This document shows positions 17,960 through 26,392 of a stretch of DNA of 61,378 nt, piece after piece. The notes under the pieces were generated by a model. That model was not told the origin of the DNA, did no database searches, and worked only from the letters and a program-made list of their open reading frames with translations. Source of the stretch: Chloroflexota bacterium. Its GTDB lineage: Bacteria; Chloroflexota; Ktedonobacteria; Ktedonobacterales; Ktedonobacteraceae. Positions within the stretch are counted from its first letter, which is position 1. Each line of letters opens with the position of its first letter. Both the position numbers and the translations under genes were made by a program. The stretch is from contig CADDZH010000016.1 of assembly GCA_902812455.1 (NCBI GenBank), positions 1-61,378 of the forward strand. Reading direction: 5' to 3'.

Positions 17960-18876
17960 GAATATATTCCTCTATCTTCACTATGCGGGTACGCAGGCCG
18001 TGTGAGAAAAACCTCGTATCCCTGAGATTGCAAGCTAGTTTGCACCTGCATTGCCTGGCTAAGTTCGGGGAAAGGGGCAAAGAGGGTTGGCCCACTGCCG
18101 GAGAGCCGGACCAGGTGAGCTCCCGCTTTCAGCAAGTCTTCTCGCGCATGAGCAACCTCGGGATACTGTTCCAGCACAAGACGTTCCAGCCCGTTATGCA
18201 AGTCTGCCGGGGATGGCATGTTTCCAGCCTCGAGCGCGGCGCGGACAGCCTGGCTATGTGTGCCATTGGTATAAGCGCTGGCAGGCAGAGCATGGAACAC
18301 GGCTCCCGTCGATATGCTGATTGCAGGTTTAAGCAAGAGCAGCCAGCGCATCTCTGCTGGCCAGTAGGGGGCAAGCGGGGTGGCTCGCTCGCCTCGCCCC
18401 TCGCATAGCGCGAGGCCGCCTGTCAGGAAAAAGGGAACGTCTGAGCCGAGCGAAGTGGCCATGTCCAGCAAATCCTGTAGGGAGCATGGAAGCTGCCACC
18501 ACTGCTGGAGGGCAAGCAAAACTGCGGCGGCATCGCTGCTTCCACCGCCCAATCCGGCCGCTGCGGGGATGCGCTTATACAGTTCGATATGCACTCCCCA
18601 TTCGAGACCGAAGCGCTGGCGCACGAGGTGTGCCGCGCGAACAGCCAGGTTTTGATTGTTGCTCAGCTCTGGCTGCGTGCAGGTAATCCGTACCTCTCGA
18701 TCATTCGTGGCAGTGAGGCAGACGGTGTCGTAGAGGTCAATCGCCTGCATGATGGTTGCCAGGTCGTGGTAGCCATCTGCTCGCTTTCCTAACACATCAA
18801 GCGTCAGGTTGATCTTGGCATACGCTCGCACAAAGCAGAACTGGCGAGAGTGTTGTATTTCCTGCGCGTGACTCAT
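17956..18876 (-). CDS. ispE: 4-diphosphocytidyl-2-C-methyl-D-erythritol kinase
   Basis: 306 residues from the ATG at 18876. The GHMP-kinase motifs are complete: AYAKINLTLDVLGKRADGYH at the N-terminus with catalytic Lys, the ATP loop PAAAGLGGGSSDAAAVL (about residues 85-101) and the C-terminal LSGSGPTLFAPF. IspE phosphorylates CDP-methylerythritol in the non-mevalonate isoprenoid pathway. A TTG at 18912 in the same frame overlaps a TTGACA sequence that looks more like a -35 box, so I chose the ATG downstream. The last codon overlaps the YgiT-type gene. Confidence 0.92.
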   Translation of the reverse strand: MSHAQEIQHSRQFCFVRAYAKINLTLDVLGKRADGYHDLATIMQAIDLYDTVCLTATNDREVRITCTQPELSNNQNLAVRAAHLVRQRFGLEWGVHIELYKRIPAAAGLGGGSSDAAAVLLALQQWWQLPCSLQDLLDMATSLGSDVPFFLTGGLALCEGRGERATPLAPYWPAEMRWLLLLKPAISISTGAVFHALPASAYTNGTHSQAVRAALEAGNMPSPADLHNGLERLVLEQYPEVAHAREDLLKAGAHLVRLSGSGPTLFAPFPELSQAMQVQTSLQSQGYEVFLTRPAYPHSEDRGIYS

Positions 18877-19066
18877 GCGAGCATTGTGCATAGAAAGAGC
18901 GTATTTTGTCAAGCTTCAAGAAGTTTTGAACATTTCTTCTTAAGCGATAGCCCAAATTACCCTCTCTGGGTGGCAGCGTAATATGCTTGTGGTATACTAC
19001 CGATACAGATATGAATGTTTCGCTGCATTCACCTGTGTCCCAGCTTAACCCGGATTAGTAGGTGTC

Positions 19067-20011
19067 ATGGATATAACTATCGCGTATTTTCATCCTCTGC
19101 TCCGTCCTGAAGTCGTCAAGCAGGATTTTGAGCAAATTCGTGCGACGGGCGCCGGAAGTATTGTCTACGCTATACACGAGCAAGAAGCTCAGCGGTTTAC
19201 TCGCGACCTGGAACGTGGATTGGGCCAGGCGCAGGATGTAGGGTTGAAGGTATACCTGAGCCTGGGACGTTTTGGGAACCTGTTTGCCGGCCCGTCGCTG
19301 GTACCAAGCTGGTATACCTTCCATCATCCAGACTCTCGCGTGATGGATCGCCATGGGCGCTATCACGATGTCTCGTGTTTCAATCATGAATCCTTTCGCT
19401 CCTGGCTCTTCAAAGAGATAGAGCACTACCTGCGCGCATTTCCCATCAACGGCATCTTGCTCGATGAGCCGCGCGGGCCTGAGGTAACCTGCTTTTGCTC
19501 GGTATGCCGGGCGCTTTGTCCCGATGTCGCCGATCTGCCGCACTTCCGCAGGCGTTCGTTGATTGATTTCCTGGGAGAGTTGTGTGCCTGCGTCAAGCGC
19601 GTGGATGCTCATGCCAAAACCGCTATTACCCTGCTGCCACAGGACCTGGATCTCGTCGAGGAGCTGATTACATTGCCTCATCTTGATACAGTTGGCGGGC
19701 ACCTCTTCTGGCAACTTCTGCACGAGGATGTAGCGGTAGTGGAGGCATGGGGGCGTCGTATTGTGGAAACAACAAGGCAGCATAACAAGCGTAGCCAGCT
19801 CTGGTTGCAGAATTTCCAGTTGGATGAGGTGGGCGAGCAAGAACTGGAAGTTGCCTTCACATATATTCAGCATTGCGAACCGGATGAAATTGCCTGTTAT
19901 TACTACTGGCGCAATAATGAGCGGCCAGCACAGGTATGGCAGGCGACACGCAAGCTCTTGCGGCAGGTGCCGCGCCGCCAACTGCACTGGCAGGTTCCAA
20001 TAACCGGATAG
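19067..20011 (+). CDS. Hypothetical protein, probable TIM-barrel (glycosidase-like)
   Basis: 314 residues with no signal peptide. MDITIAYFHPLLRPEVVKQDF, ATGAGSIVYAI and FPINGILLDEPRGPEVTCFC (near residue 135) look like beta strands of a barrel. The DEP motif at a strand end recalls the acidic catalytic residues of glycoside-hydrolase-like proteins. CFCSVCRALC could bind a metal, and a similar small Cys cluster is common in this type of barrel. I do not recognise a named family. It is divergent from ispE and has a TAGGTG site before the ATG. Confidence 0.65.
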   Translation: MDITIAYFHPLLRPEVVKQDFEQIRATGAGSIVYAIHEQEAQRFTRDLERGLGQAQDVGLKVYLSLGRFGNLFAGPSLVPSWYTFHHPDSRVMDRHGRYHDVSCFNHESFRSWLFKEIEHYLRAFPINGILLDEPRGPEVTCFCSVCRALCPDVADLPHFRRRSLIDFLGELCACVKRVDAHAKTAITLLPQDLDLVEELITLPHLDTVGGHLFWQLLHEDVAVVEAWGRRIVETTRQHNKRSQLWLQNFQLDEVGEQELEVAFTYIQHCEPDEIACYYYWRNNERPAQVWQATRKLLRQVPRRQLHWQVPITG

Positions 20012-20066
20012 CTGGCGAATGACACGCTGAATGCAATGACATGGCATCCGCAAGGGATGCCACTAC

Positions 20067-20130
20067 CATACGACGTTTCGGCCCGCACAGCCGTAGTAGT
20101 GGCAGGGCTTCGCCTCTGGCCATCCCCTGC
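20067..20130. repeat. Dispersed repeat family D copy
   Basis: CCATACGACGTTTCGGCCCG with CACAGCCGTA and a GGCAGGGCTTCGCC block. It matches 60352-60411. It lies between the converging genes 19067-20011 and 20212-20994. Confidence 0.6.
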
Positions 20131-20211
20131 CATAGCATCCACCCCTATCCTACTTACGACGCCGATTCTCCCAATCGCATTCACCAGCAAAGCCATCCAA
20201 TTATTGGCTTG

Positions 20212-20994
20212 CTATGGCTTGATCACTGTGGGTTTATCTTTGTCGTCCTGGTAGACCTTCTCCAGCAGCTCGCGTACCGCCCGGATGCGCTCCCTCGTTG
20301 CGTTGTCGGTGCGGCCGGCGGGCAGGATCACCGCTTGTATCCCCAATGCCGTGAGTGTGTATGCATCGGCCTCGTCCATGCCAGCCTCAATGTTGAGCAT
20401 CGCCGGAAAGCGCACCGCATCGCGCACGGCGCGGTACTGTAGCATATCTTCGATTGTCAGCCTGCTAATATCGCCGGTCAGCCCAAAATCCAGGTAGACA
20501 GCCGCGATAGTATCGAATGTGCTCACGCTGCGTATAAGCAGTGGATACAGCTCTCCTTCGCGCATGGGGACGGTGACTACCGTATCAAAGTCTTTTATAT
20601 GCAGCGCCAGGAGCCTGGCTGGGGCCTGCAGTGGTAGGATGATATAGTTGAACCCCTGATCTTTCAGGTGCTCGATGCTCTCACGGGTGAGTGTATCCCA
20701 GTCGCCTGTAATGTGCAGCCCGCAAACGACATTTTCGCTGCTTGCTCTGGCGGCCTCTATTGCCGGTTTAAGTGCCTCAGGCCCGGCGGTATCTGCGCCA
20801 TCCCATGTAAAGAGGAGGCCATCTGCTCCTGCTTTGACAGCGGATTCCGCGCTGCCAGCATCAGCAGTATGCAATTCAACGATCAAAGCAGCCGCTCGAG
20901 GTTTCCCCTCAGCCCTGTTTTTGCCTAAAAAGCCCATTCCTGCGCCACCTGCTGCTCGCCGCGCCTGCGCAAACATATCTAACAGCTTACTCAT
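20212..20994 (-). CDS. Hypothetical protein, TIM-barrel-like
   Basis: 260 residues. Alternating strand/helix segments such as AALIVELHTADAGSAESAVKAGADGLLFTW, NVVCGLHITGDW, FNYIILPLQAP and VRFPAMLNIEAG fit a (beta/alpha)8 barrel of the phosphate-binding type (compare the late AVILPAGR segment). No family name is clear to me and no catalytic residue can be assigned. An AAAGGAG site lies about 14 bases before the ATG. It is a single gene. Confidence 0.65.
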   Translation of the reverse strand: MSKLLDMFAQARRAAGGAGMGFLGKNRAEGKPRAAALIVELHTADAGSAESAVKAGADGLLFTWDGADTAGPEALKPAIEAARASSENVVCGLHITGDWDTLTRESIEHLKDQGFNYIILPLQAPARLLALHIKDFDTVVTVPMREGELYPLLIRSVSTFDTIAAVYLDFGLTGDISRLTIEDMLQYRAVRDAVRFPAMLNIEAGMDEADAYTLTALGIQAVILPAGRTDNATRERIRAVRELLEKVYQDDKDKPTVIKP

Positions 20995-21273
20995 ATTGCT
21001 TTGTTACTCCTTTAAATTTCATCATCATGTAGTTGTATATATACGTGCAAGGCAGAATATACGTTGCTTCATTGTACCACATGGGGGTTTTCCGTTGTGC
21101 TAAGCCTCATTCCATGCTCGGGTGTAGAATCGTGCATAGCCCAGACCCCTTCTTCCTATTTTGCTTGTCCCGGCTTGCCACATCGCTTATAATGTGCCTC
21201 GTGATGCGCATATGAATGCGTGCAATATGCAATAGTAGTAAGCGAAAATAAAGCTAGATGCGAGGAACATTCT

Positions 21274-22170
21274 ATGTTGCAGGAAGCGGTGGATGAGTAT
21301 ATCTCCTCGATCACTTCGGGAGAAGATGAGCGTGGAAGAAGCAATAAAAATACAACGGCGGCCTATCGCAATGATTTGAATCAATTCTGCATGTATTTGA
21401 ACCAGTATGGGATAGAAGACTGGTCGCAGGTGAATAGCGAGCATATTGCCGGCTATCTCCAGGCGATGCGCGAGAACTATGCATATCGCTCAACGACAAT
21501 AGCTCGCAAGATTGCCGCCCTGAAGTCTTTTTTCCGCTATATGAAAGAAGCGGGGCACGTTGAGGCCAATCCCGTGGAGAACCTAGAGGCTCCTCGCATA
21601 CAAAAAGAGCTTCCCACTGTTTTGAGCCAGGAGCAGATCGAGAGCCTGTTCCGCCAGGTAGATGTGGAGACACCGGTAGGACGACGAGATCTGGCAATGC
21701 TCCATATGCTCTATGCAACAGGTATGCGTGTGAGTGAACTTGTTTCGCTCAATCTGGGTGATTTTGATGCGGAGCAAGCAACGGTGATTTGCCCTGGGCG
21801 CAACGGGCAGGCGAAACGCGAGCGCCTCTTGCCGCTCTCACCTATAGCAGTGGAGGCAACCCTGGAGTATCTCCAGACAGCCCGCCCGCGCCTGATAGAA
21901 CACCACCCGGATGAGCAGGCCCTATTTGTCAATCATCATGGAGAAAGGCTGACTCGACAGGGCTTCTGGTTAATTATTAAGGGGTACGCTCGCCAGGCCG
22001 GCATTACAGAGATCACGCCCCACATGCTGCGACACTCGTTTGCATTGATGATGCTCGAGCAGGGCATGGAACTGCGCTCAGTGCAGGAGCTGCTCGGCCA
22101 TGCCCACATCGCAACTACCCAGGTCTATAGCCAGTTGATCGGCTCAAAAGCAACGTCCCCCGTAAGGTAA
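21274..22170 (+). CDS. Tyrosine recombinase (XerC/XerD-like integrase)
   Basis: 298 residues from the ATG with GAGGA eight bases upstream. The N-terminal SAM-like DNA-binding domain (about residues 1-95) precedes the catalytic domain: Arg in ATGMRVSELVSL, Lys in the NGQAKRERLLPL hairpin, HMLRHSF (HxxR), then GHAHIATTQVY with His and nucleophile Tyr. All the catalytic residues are present. The length and lack of extra domains fit XerC/XerD-type chromosome-dimer resolution or a simple integrase. No phage or integron genes and no dif-like palindrome were found beside it. Confidence 0.9.
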   Translation: MLQEAVDEYISSITSGEDERGRSNKNTTAAYRNDLNQFCMYLNQYGIEDWSQVNSEHIAGYLQAMRENYAYRSTTIARKIAALKSFFRYMKEAGHVEANPVENLEAPRIQKELPTVLSQEQIESLFRQVDVETPVGRRDLAMLHMLYATGMRVSELVSLNLGDFDAEQATVICPGRNGQAKRERLLPLSPIAVEATLEYLQTARPRLIEHHPDEQALFVNHHGERLTRQGFWLIIKGYARQAGITEITPHMLRHSFALMMLEQGMELRSVQELLGHAHIATTQVYSQLIGSKATSPVR

Positions 22171-22183
22171 TACATATCGTAGG

Positions 22184-22370
22184 CCTGATGAACTTGTCCG
22201 ATCACATGAGGGAATGAGGAACGGGATCGTCCCTGATGACCTTGTCCGATCACATGGGGGAATCAGGACCGGGTCGTCGCCTGTAGGGACAGTAGAAGCT
22301 CGATGTATCGAAGCTGTGGGTGGATGGGGGATGGGCGGGGGCCTGGTGCTTGTCCCCGCGCTCCCCTCTC
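22184..22370. repeat. Dispersed repeat family B copy with duplicated head
   Basis: A CTGATGAACTTGTCCGATCACAT head (22186 on) is repeated as CTGATGACCTTGTCCGATCACAT about 46 bases later. TAGGGACAGTAGAAGC and GGGCGGGGGCCTGGTGCTTG follow. It fills the gap before the phosphorylase gene. Confidence 0.7.
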
Positions 22371-22438
22371 TATACCATGGCTCAATCCGATTGGAAAACT
22401 CATCATGGACGGAGCAGCGGCAATTTCGTGTATGGTAG

Positions 22439-22459
22439 TGATAACCCTTGCGGTTATCA
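22439..22459. promoter_or_regulatory. Perfect palindrome upstream of the phosphorylase gene
   Basis: TGATAACC, five bases, GGTTATCA: an 8-base-pair perfect inverted repeat 28 bases before the start codon. It could be an operator for a dimeric regulator or a leader hairpin. Confidence 0.45.
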
Positions 22460-22486
22460 TGAAATGAGAACGTTGGAGAGGTGCAA

Positions 22487-23332
22487 ATGACACCCTACGA
22501 ACAGGTAGTCGAAGCCACCAGCGCAATACAAACTCGTACAAGTATGAAGCCGAGAGTAGCCATCATTCTTGGTTCCGGTTTAGGTGACCTGGTGGCTGAA
22601 CTGCGCGATGCTGTAGCAATCCCCTATGCAGACATCCCGCACTTTGCCCATGCAACCGTAATTGGGCATGCTGGCCGGCTCCTCATTGGATCGCTGGAGA
22701 ATGTCCCGGTTGTGGTGATGCAGGGACGCTTTCACTTCTATGAAGGCCATTCATTGGAAATGGTAACGCTCCCGGTGCGCGTCATGCGCGTGCTTGGCGC
22801 CCAGATACTGATCGTCACCAACGCGGCCGGCGGCATCAATCCCATGTTTCGCCCTGGTGACTTTATGCTGATCCGCGACCATATCAATATACCAGGGCTG
22901 GCGGGCATGAATCCGCTCATCGGCCCTAATGATGAGCGTTTTGGTGAGCGCTTTCCGCCATTAGCGAGGGCATATGACTCTGAGCTTATCGCTCTTGCCC
23001 ATTCGGTTGCTGCCACATTCCCGGAGATTACACTTCGTGAGGGGGTGTATACGATGGTAGCAGGGCCAAATTACGAAACGTGGGCCGAACTCAAGTTCTT
23101 GCGCACCATTGGTACAGATGCAGTTGGTATGTCTACTGTGCCGGAGGTTGTGGTAGCCCGCCATGCCGGGATGCATGTCCTGGGATTGAGCGTGATCACC
23201 AATGCTGCAACGGGCGAGGAGACGGAGCAAGTCGACCACAGCCAGGTCTTGGCGTTGGCTGAAGCTGCTCGTCCCAAATTCGTATCGCTTCTATCCGGTA
23301 TTGTGCGCAAGATACCCGATCTCACTTTATGA
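22487..23332 (+). CDS. Purine nucleoside phosphorylase (trimeric class)
   Basis: 281 residues, starting at the ATG after GGAGAGG; a GTG two codons earlier falls inside that site. IILGSGLGDLV is the phosphate-binding loop. GHAGRLLIGSL, FHFYEGHS and NAAGGINPMFRPGD form the active site, PNYETWAE supplies the purine-binding Glu, and TNAATG has the Asn that contacts the base. It cleaves inosine/guanosine-type nucleosides to base and ribose 1-phosphate in purine salvage. Its 3' end overlaps the converging gene 23322-24020 by 11 bases. Confidence 0.93.
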   Translation: MTPYEQVVEATSAIQTRTSMKPRVAIILGSGLGDLVAELRDAVAIPYADIPHFAHATVIGHAGRLLIGSLENVPVVVMQGRFHFYEGHSLEMVTLPVRVMRVLGAQILIVTNAAGGINPMFRPGDFMLIRDHINIPGLAGMNPLIGPNDERFGERFPPLARAYDSELIALAHSVAATFPEITLREGVYTMVAGPNYETWAELKFLRTIGTDAVGMSTVPEVVVARHAGMHVLGLSVITNAATGEETEQVDHSQVLALAEAARPKFVSLLSGIVRKIPDLTL

Positions 23333-24020
23333 CGATTGCGACCCAGCTCCAGTTGAAATGAACGCCGCTCCAGTCCATCAGGACAACGATATAATATAGC
23401 CCTTTTTCGACGGAGGGGGCTACCGTATAATTCCAGGTTCCCTGGCCATTGTTACAGGTCTGCGTCTGTGGTGTTGTGGAACTAAAGGCCAGCGCGCCCT
23501 GGACTTCATGAGGGAATGGCTGGTCAAGCGTGGCTACCGATTGCAGCCTGCTTAATGTAATGGTTGGGTTGACATTGCCGTCTTTGGTCAGCCAGATTTT
23601 ACAGGTGATGCCAGAGGCATGAATGGGTTGTCCTTGCTTATTAATGGCATGAGCAGTAAATGTATACGTTGTGCTGCCATCTGCGACTTCAACATATTGG
23701 TAGTGGTCTATGGCAGGGAATCCTAGAGGAATGGGCGTCTGTGAGCGTGTTATTGTCACGGTCGGGGTGTGCGCTGAATTTACCTGAGGGGGTTGACGAG
23801 AGACATTGCGTTCTGTCAGCTTGCCAGGGCGCAGGAATGCTCCAACAGCAAAGCCACTGATTAGCCCGGCAAGGGCGAACATGATAATAGCGATGGTAAT
23901 AATGCGTGTAGCCGATTGTGAGCTTTGTACAGGTCTGGGCCTGGATGCTGTGTACATGGGCTTGTGTTGCCGTTCTTTTCTAATGCTCTCAGTTTTAGAG
24001 CTTTTCATACCCTCGTCCAT
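23322..24020 (-). CDS. Single-span membrane-anchored hypothetical protein
   Basis: 232 residues. About 38 charged N-terminal residues precede one hydrophobic helix (IITIAIIMFALAGLISGFAVGAFL, about 40-63). A Thr/Pro-rich stretch and an extracytoplasmic beta-rich domain follow, with SGITCKIWLT and TQTCNNGQGTWNYTV, whose two cysteines could form a disulfide. The pattern suggests an Ig-like or carbohydrate-contacting outer domain. No family recognised. The start is the ATG at 24020, with another possible start four codons on. Confidence 0.65.
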   Translation of the reverse strand: MDEGMKSSKTESIRKERQHKPMYTASRPRPVQSSQSATRIITIAIIMFALAGLISGFAVGAFLRPGKLTERNVSRQPPQVNSAHTPTVTITRSQTPIPLGFPAIDHYQYVEVADGSTTYTFTAHAINKQGQPIHASGITCKIWLTKDGNVNPTITLSRLQSVATLDQPFPHEVQGALAFSSTTPQTQTCNNGQGTWNYTVAPSVEKGLYYIVVLMDWSGVHFNWSWVAIVIK

Positions 24021-24732
24021 TGGACATTCCCCATCATAGCATACTCATGGCTTGATCTCCGCTCTTGCGATGAAATATAGCCTAAAAAGGCCCCCATTTA
24101 ACGCATGGATAAAAAAGAGACCGGTCGTTGTTCTGGGGGGAAACACGACCGGTGGACCCAGATTTAGGGGTGTGTGGGGGAAGTCCTGGGTACAGCATAC
24201 CTCCTACTGCGATCAGGCAAGCCAGCCCAGGTATAAGGGCGACTCTCGTAGTCGTCTCTCCTCACCCTGGGCGACTGCGAGAGCCGCCCCTACATGGCTT
24301 TAAATTCCATATGATGTTTGAGCTAGCCAGCCTTTTCGCGGCTTCTTGTATTACTCTCTATCACACTAAACGTTATCCCCCCCTTTTTTGTGGCAGGGTG
24401 AACCCCCCATTTTCCTTTTCATATAAAAAGGCCCTCTATCCTCGCGGATACGCTGTAGGGGCCGATTTATCGCGCCCACCGCCGATTATGAAGATTAACA
24501 ATTCATGTCGGTATACATGTAGGGGCCGATTTATCGCGCCCACCGCCGATTGATCGGCCAAAAGCAATCCCTTGTAATCCTCCAACTAATTTGTTAAACT
24601 TCATTATCAGCCGCTATAAATCACCTCAAAGAATGGGAACCCTAAAAAAACAGCCAGTAGTGCCACTAGCAGCGATATGGTATGATAAAGAGCGTAGATT
24701 AAGAGGAACTAACAGGTAGAAAGGAGCCTGCC
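24021..24732. other. Repeat-rich intergenic region
   Basis: There is no gene in this 712-base gap. It holds an inverted repeat ACCGGTCGT/ACGACCGGT (24120-24128/24145-24153) and a longer imperfect palindrome (arms 24237-24254 and 24272-24289). Two heads of repeat family A (24452 on and 24518 on) share the tail TAAATCACCTCAAAGAATGG, which ends near 24642. A -10-like TATGAT lies near 24680 before the TatA-like gene. Confidence 0.7.
24452..24642. repeat. Dispersed repeat family A, double-headed copy
   Basis: TGTAGGGGCCGATTTATCGC occurs twice, at 24453 and 24518, with a CGCCGATTATGAAGATTAAC segment between and the tail AAATCACCTCAAAG at the end. Confidence 0.75.
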
Positions 24733-25035
24733 ATGGGATTTCACTTCTTTGACATCCTCATACTCGTTGGCATCGGCCTGCTCATCTTTGGTCCCCAGGC
24801 TCTTCTCAAGATGGCGCGAGACGCCGGGAAAGGCGTCAAGCAGGCCAGCAATGTCAAAGACCAGGTGCTATCCGAACTGCCGGCCAAAGAACTATCCGAT
24901 ATCTCGCAGCGCATTTCGCGTATTCCTACCAGCCCCCAGCAAGCTATACGGATGCTAATCACCCCACCAAAAGAGCAGGAGCAGCACAAACAAGAGCAGG
25001 AACCCGAGACCAAAAGCCAGGGCAAGCAGTCTTAA
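24733..25035 (+). CDS. TatA/Hcf106-family translocase-like protein
   Basis: 100 residues. An N-terminal hydrophobic helix (FFDILILVGIGLLIFGPQALL) ends in the FGP hinge typical of TatA/TatB, followed by an amphipathic helix (KMARDAGKGVKQ) and a Gln/Glu-rich hydrophilic tail. TatA forms the pore of the twin-arginine pathway. No tatC is nearby, so this is a scattered copy. AAAGGAG precedes the ATG. Confidence 0.85.
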   Translation: MGFHFFDILILVGIGLLIFGPQALLKMARDAGKGVKQASNVKDQVLSELPAKELSDISQRISRIPTSPQQAIRMLITPPKEQEQHKQEQEPETKSQGKQS

Positions 25036-25108
25036 GCCGCTACGTCAATGACAAGCGCCTGTGGGTGTTCGCGTTCTTGAGGAACCGGTTTGCCATCAGC
25101 AATGAGGG

Positions 25109-26350
25109 TCAGCCTACCGTTTTCCAAAGCGCCAATAGAGCAAGCACGCCTGAAAGCGCATAGACGCTTCCCTGGATATTCAGCATGAGAATCGGGCCGA
25201 GCCGATCTCCCAGCGCTCCCGCCAGGATCATGCCGAGGAGCACAAGCATCCCTCCCACTGCAAGGAACGTACCAAAAATGCGCCCGCGTAGCTTATCATC
25301 CACAGTGATCTGCAGTAGCGAGTTGAAGCCCACTATTGCGCCTGTGCCGGGGATGCCCACCAGCGCGAAAAGGATCATAACGATCAGCAGGCTTGGAATG
25401 AAGATAGGGATGTCAATGATAAGGAGATCGATAAACCCAAACAGGACGGTGCAGACTCCCAGCAGGCGCGATGGCGTGATACGATTCCCTATTCGCCCGA
25501 TGATTACTCCTCCGAGCAGGCTCCCCACGGCCTGAATTGAGAGCAGCGAACCGTATGCTACAGCCCCGTTTTCCAGCACCTTCTTCACGAAGACGATCAG
25601 GAGCACGCTAAACACGCCCTCGCCCAGGTTTTGCGCTATAGTCATCAGAAAGAGCACTATGAGCACGCGTTGGCGGAAGATCAATTGTAGTCCCTCCAGC
25701 CATTCGTCTCCTAGTCGCTTCCAAGAAGCTGTCAAGGAAATGGCTATGCCTGTTCCGGGGATAGCCTGCGGGACGTGCTGCTTTGTGGGTATGCTGATGA
25801 GCCAGATCATGGCACTGACGAACAGGAAGGACACTGCATCGAGTAAGACTACACCTGAGAGTCCCAGCAATCCTATAAGCAGCCCACCGAGCGCTGCTCC
25901 GGCTAATCGTGCGGTGTTCGTGCTGATAGATATGAGGGCGTTAGCGGGGACAAGCTGTTCCTCGCTTACCAGGTTAGGCAGCAATGCGCGCTCGGCAGGA
26001 CTGACAAATTGGCTGGCACATGACTCAAAGAACTGCACAAGGTACACGATCCATAGAGAGCCTTTATCATGGACTATGAGCAGAGGGAGCAACCCGAACG
26101 CCAGCAGCAGATTACAGATGATCATTGTCCAGCGACGATCCCAGCGATCTACAAAAACGCCAGCAAGGGAGCCGAGCAAGAGGTATGGTACGAATTGGGC
26201 GATGAGCGTGATGCTGGTGGCAAGAGCTGAGCCTGTTAAAAAGTAGACATAGACGGTCAGCCCGATGCCCAGTAGCCAGTCCCCAGTTTGAGAAATCAGC
26301 CCACCAAGCCAGATCAGAGCAAAATTACGCTGCCGCAACGTAGCAATCAT
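25109..26350 (-). CDS. Major facilitator superfamily exporter (EntS/MFS_3-like)
   Basis: 413 residues with 12 hydrophobic segments. LRQRNFALIWLGGLISQTGDWLLGIGLTVYVYFLTGSALATS at the N-terminus and GVFVDRWDRRWTMI (loop 2-3 motif A) identify the MFS_3/EntS-like group of drug or siderophore exporters. It is clearly paralogous to the protein at 28171-29376. It lies next to the ECF sigma factor in the same orientation, 42 bases downstream, so it may be in that unit. Substrate unknown. Confidence 0.87.
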   Translation of the reverse strand: MIATLRQRNFALIWLGGLISQTGDWLLGIGLTVYVYFLTGSALATSITLIAQFVPYLLLGSLAGVFVDRWDRRWTMIICNLLLAFGLLPLLIVHDKGSLWIVYLVQFFESCASQFVSPAERALLPNLVSEEQLVPANALISISTNTARLAGAALGGLLIGLLGLSGVVLLDAVSFLFVSAMIWLISIPTKQHVPQAIPGTGIAISLTASWKRLGDEWLEGLQLIFRQRVLIVLFLMTIAQNLGEGVFSVLLIVFVKKVLENGAVAYGSLLSIQAVGSLLGGVIIGRIGNRITPSRLLGVCTVLFGFIDLLIIDIPIFIPSLLIVMILFALVGIPGTGAIVGFNSLLQITVDDKLRGRIFGTFLAVGGMLVLLGMILAGALGDRLGPILMLNIQGSVYALSGVLALLALWKTVG

Positions 26351-26392
26351 GATTGAGTTTCCTTCTGTTCCGGATGCTATGTCGTGCGGCTA

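Noticed and set aside
19055..20053. A 332-codon ORF antisense to 19067-20011
   Set aside because: The plus-strand frame has clear barrel-like strands and a ribosome binding site; the minus frame does not.
21274..22170. Tyrosine recombinase as the integrase of an integrated element
   Set aside because: No other phage, plasmid or integron genes and no attachment-site duplication are seen around it.
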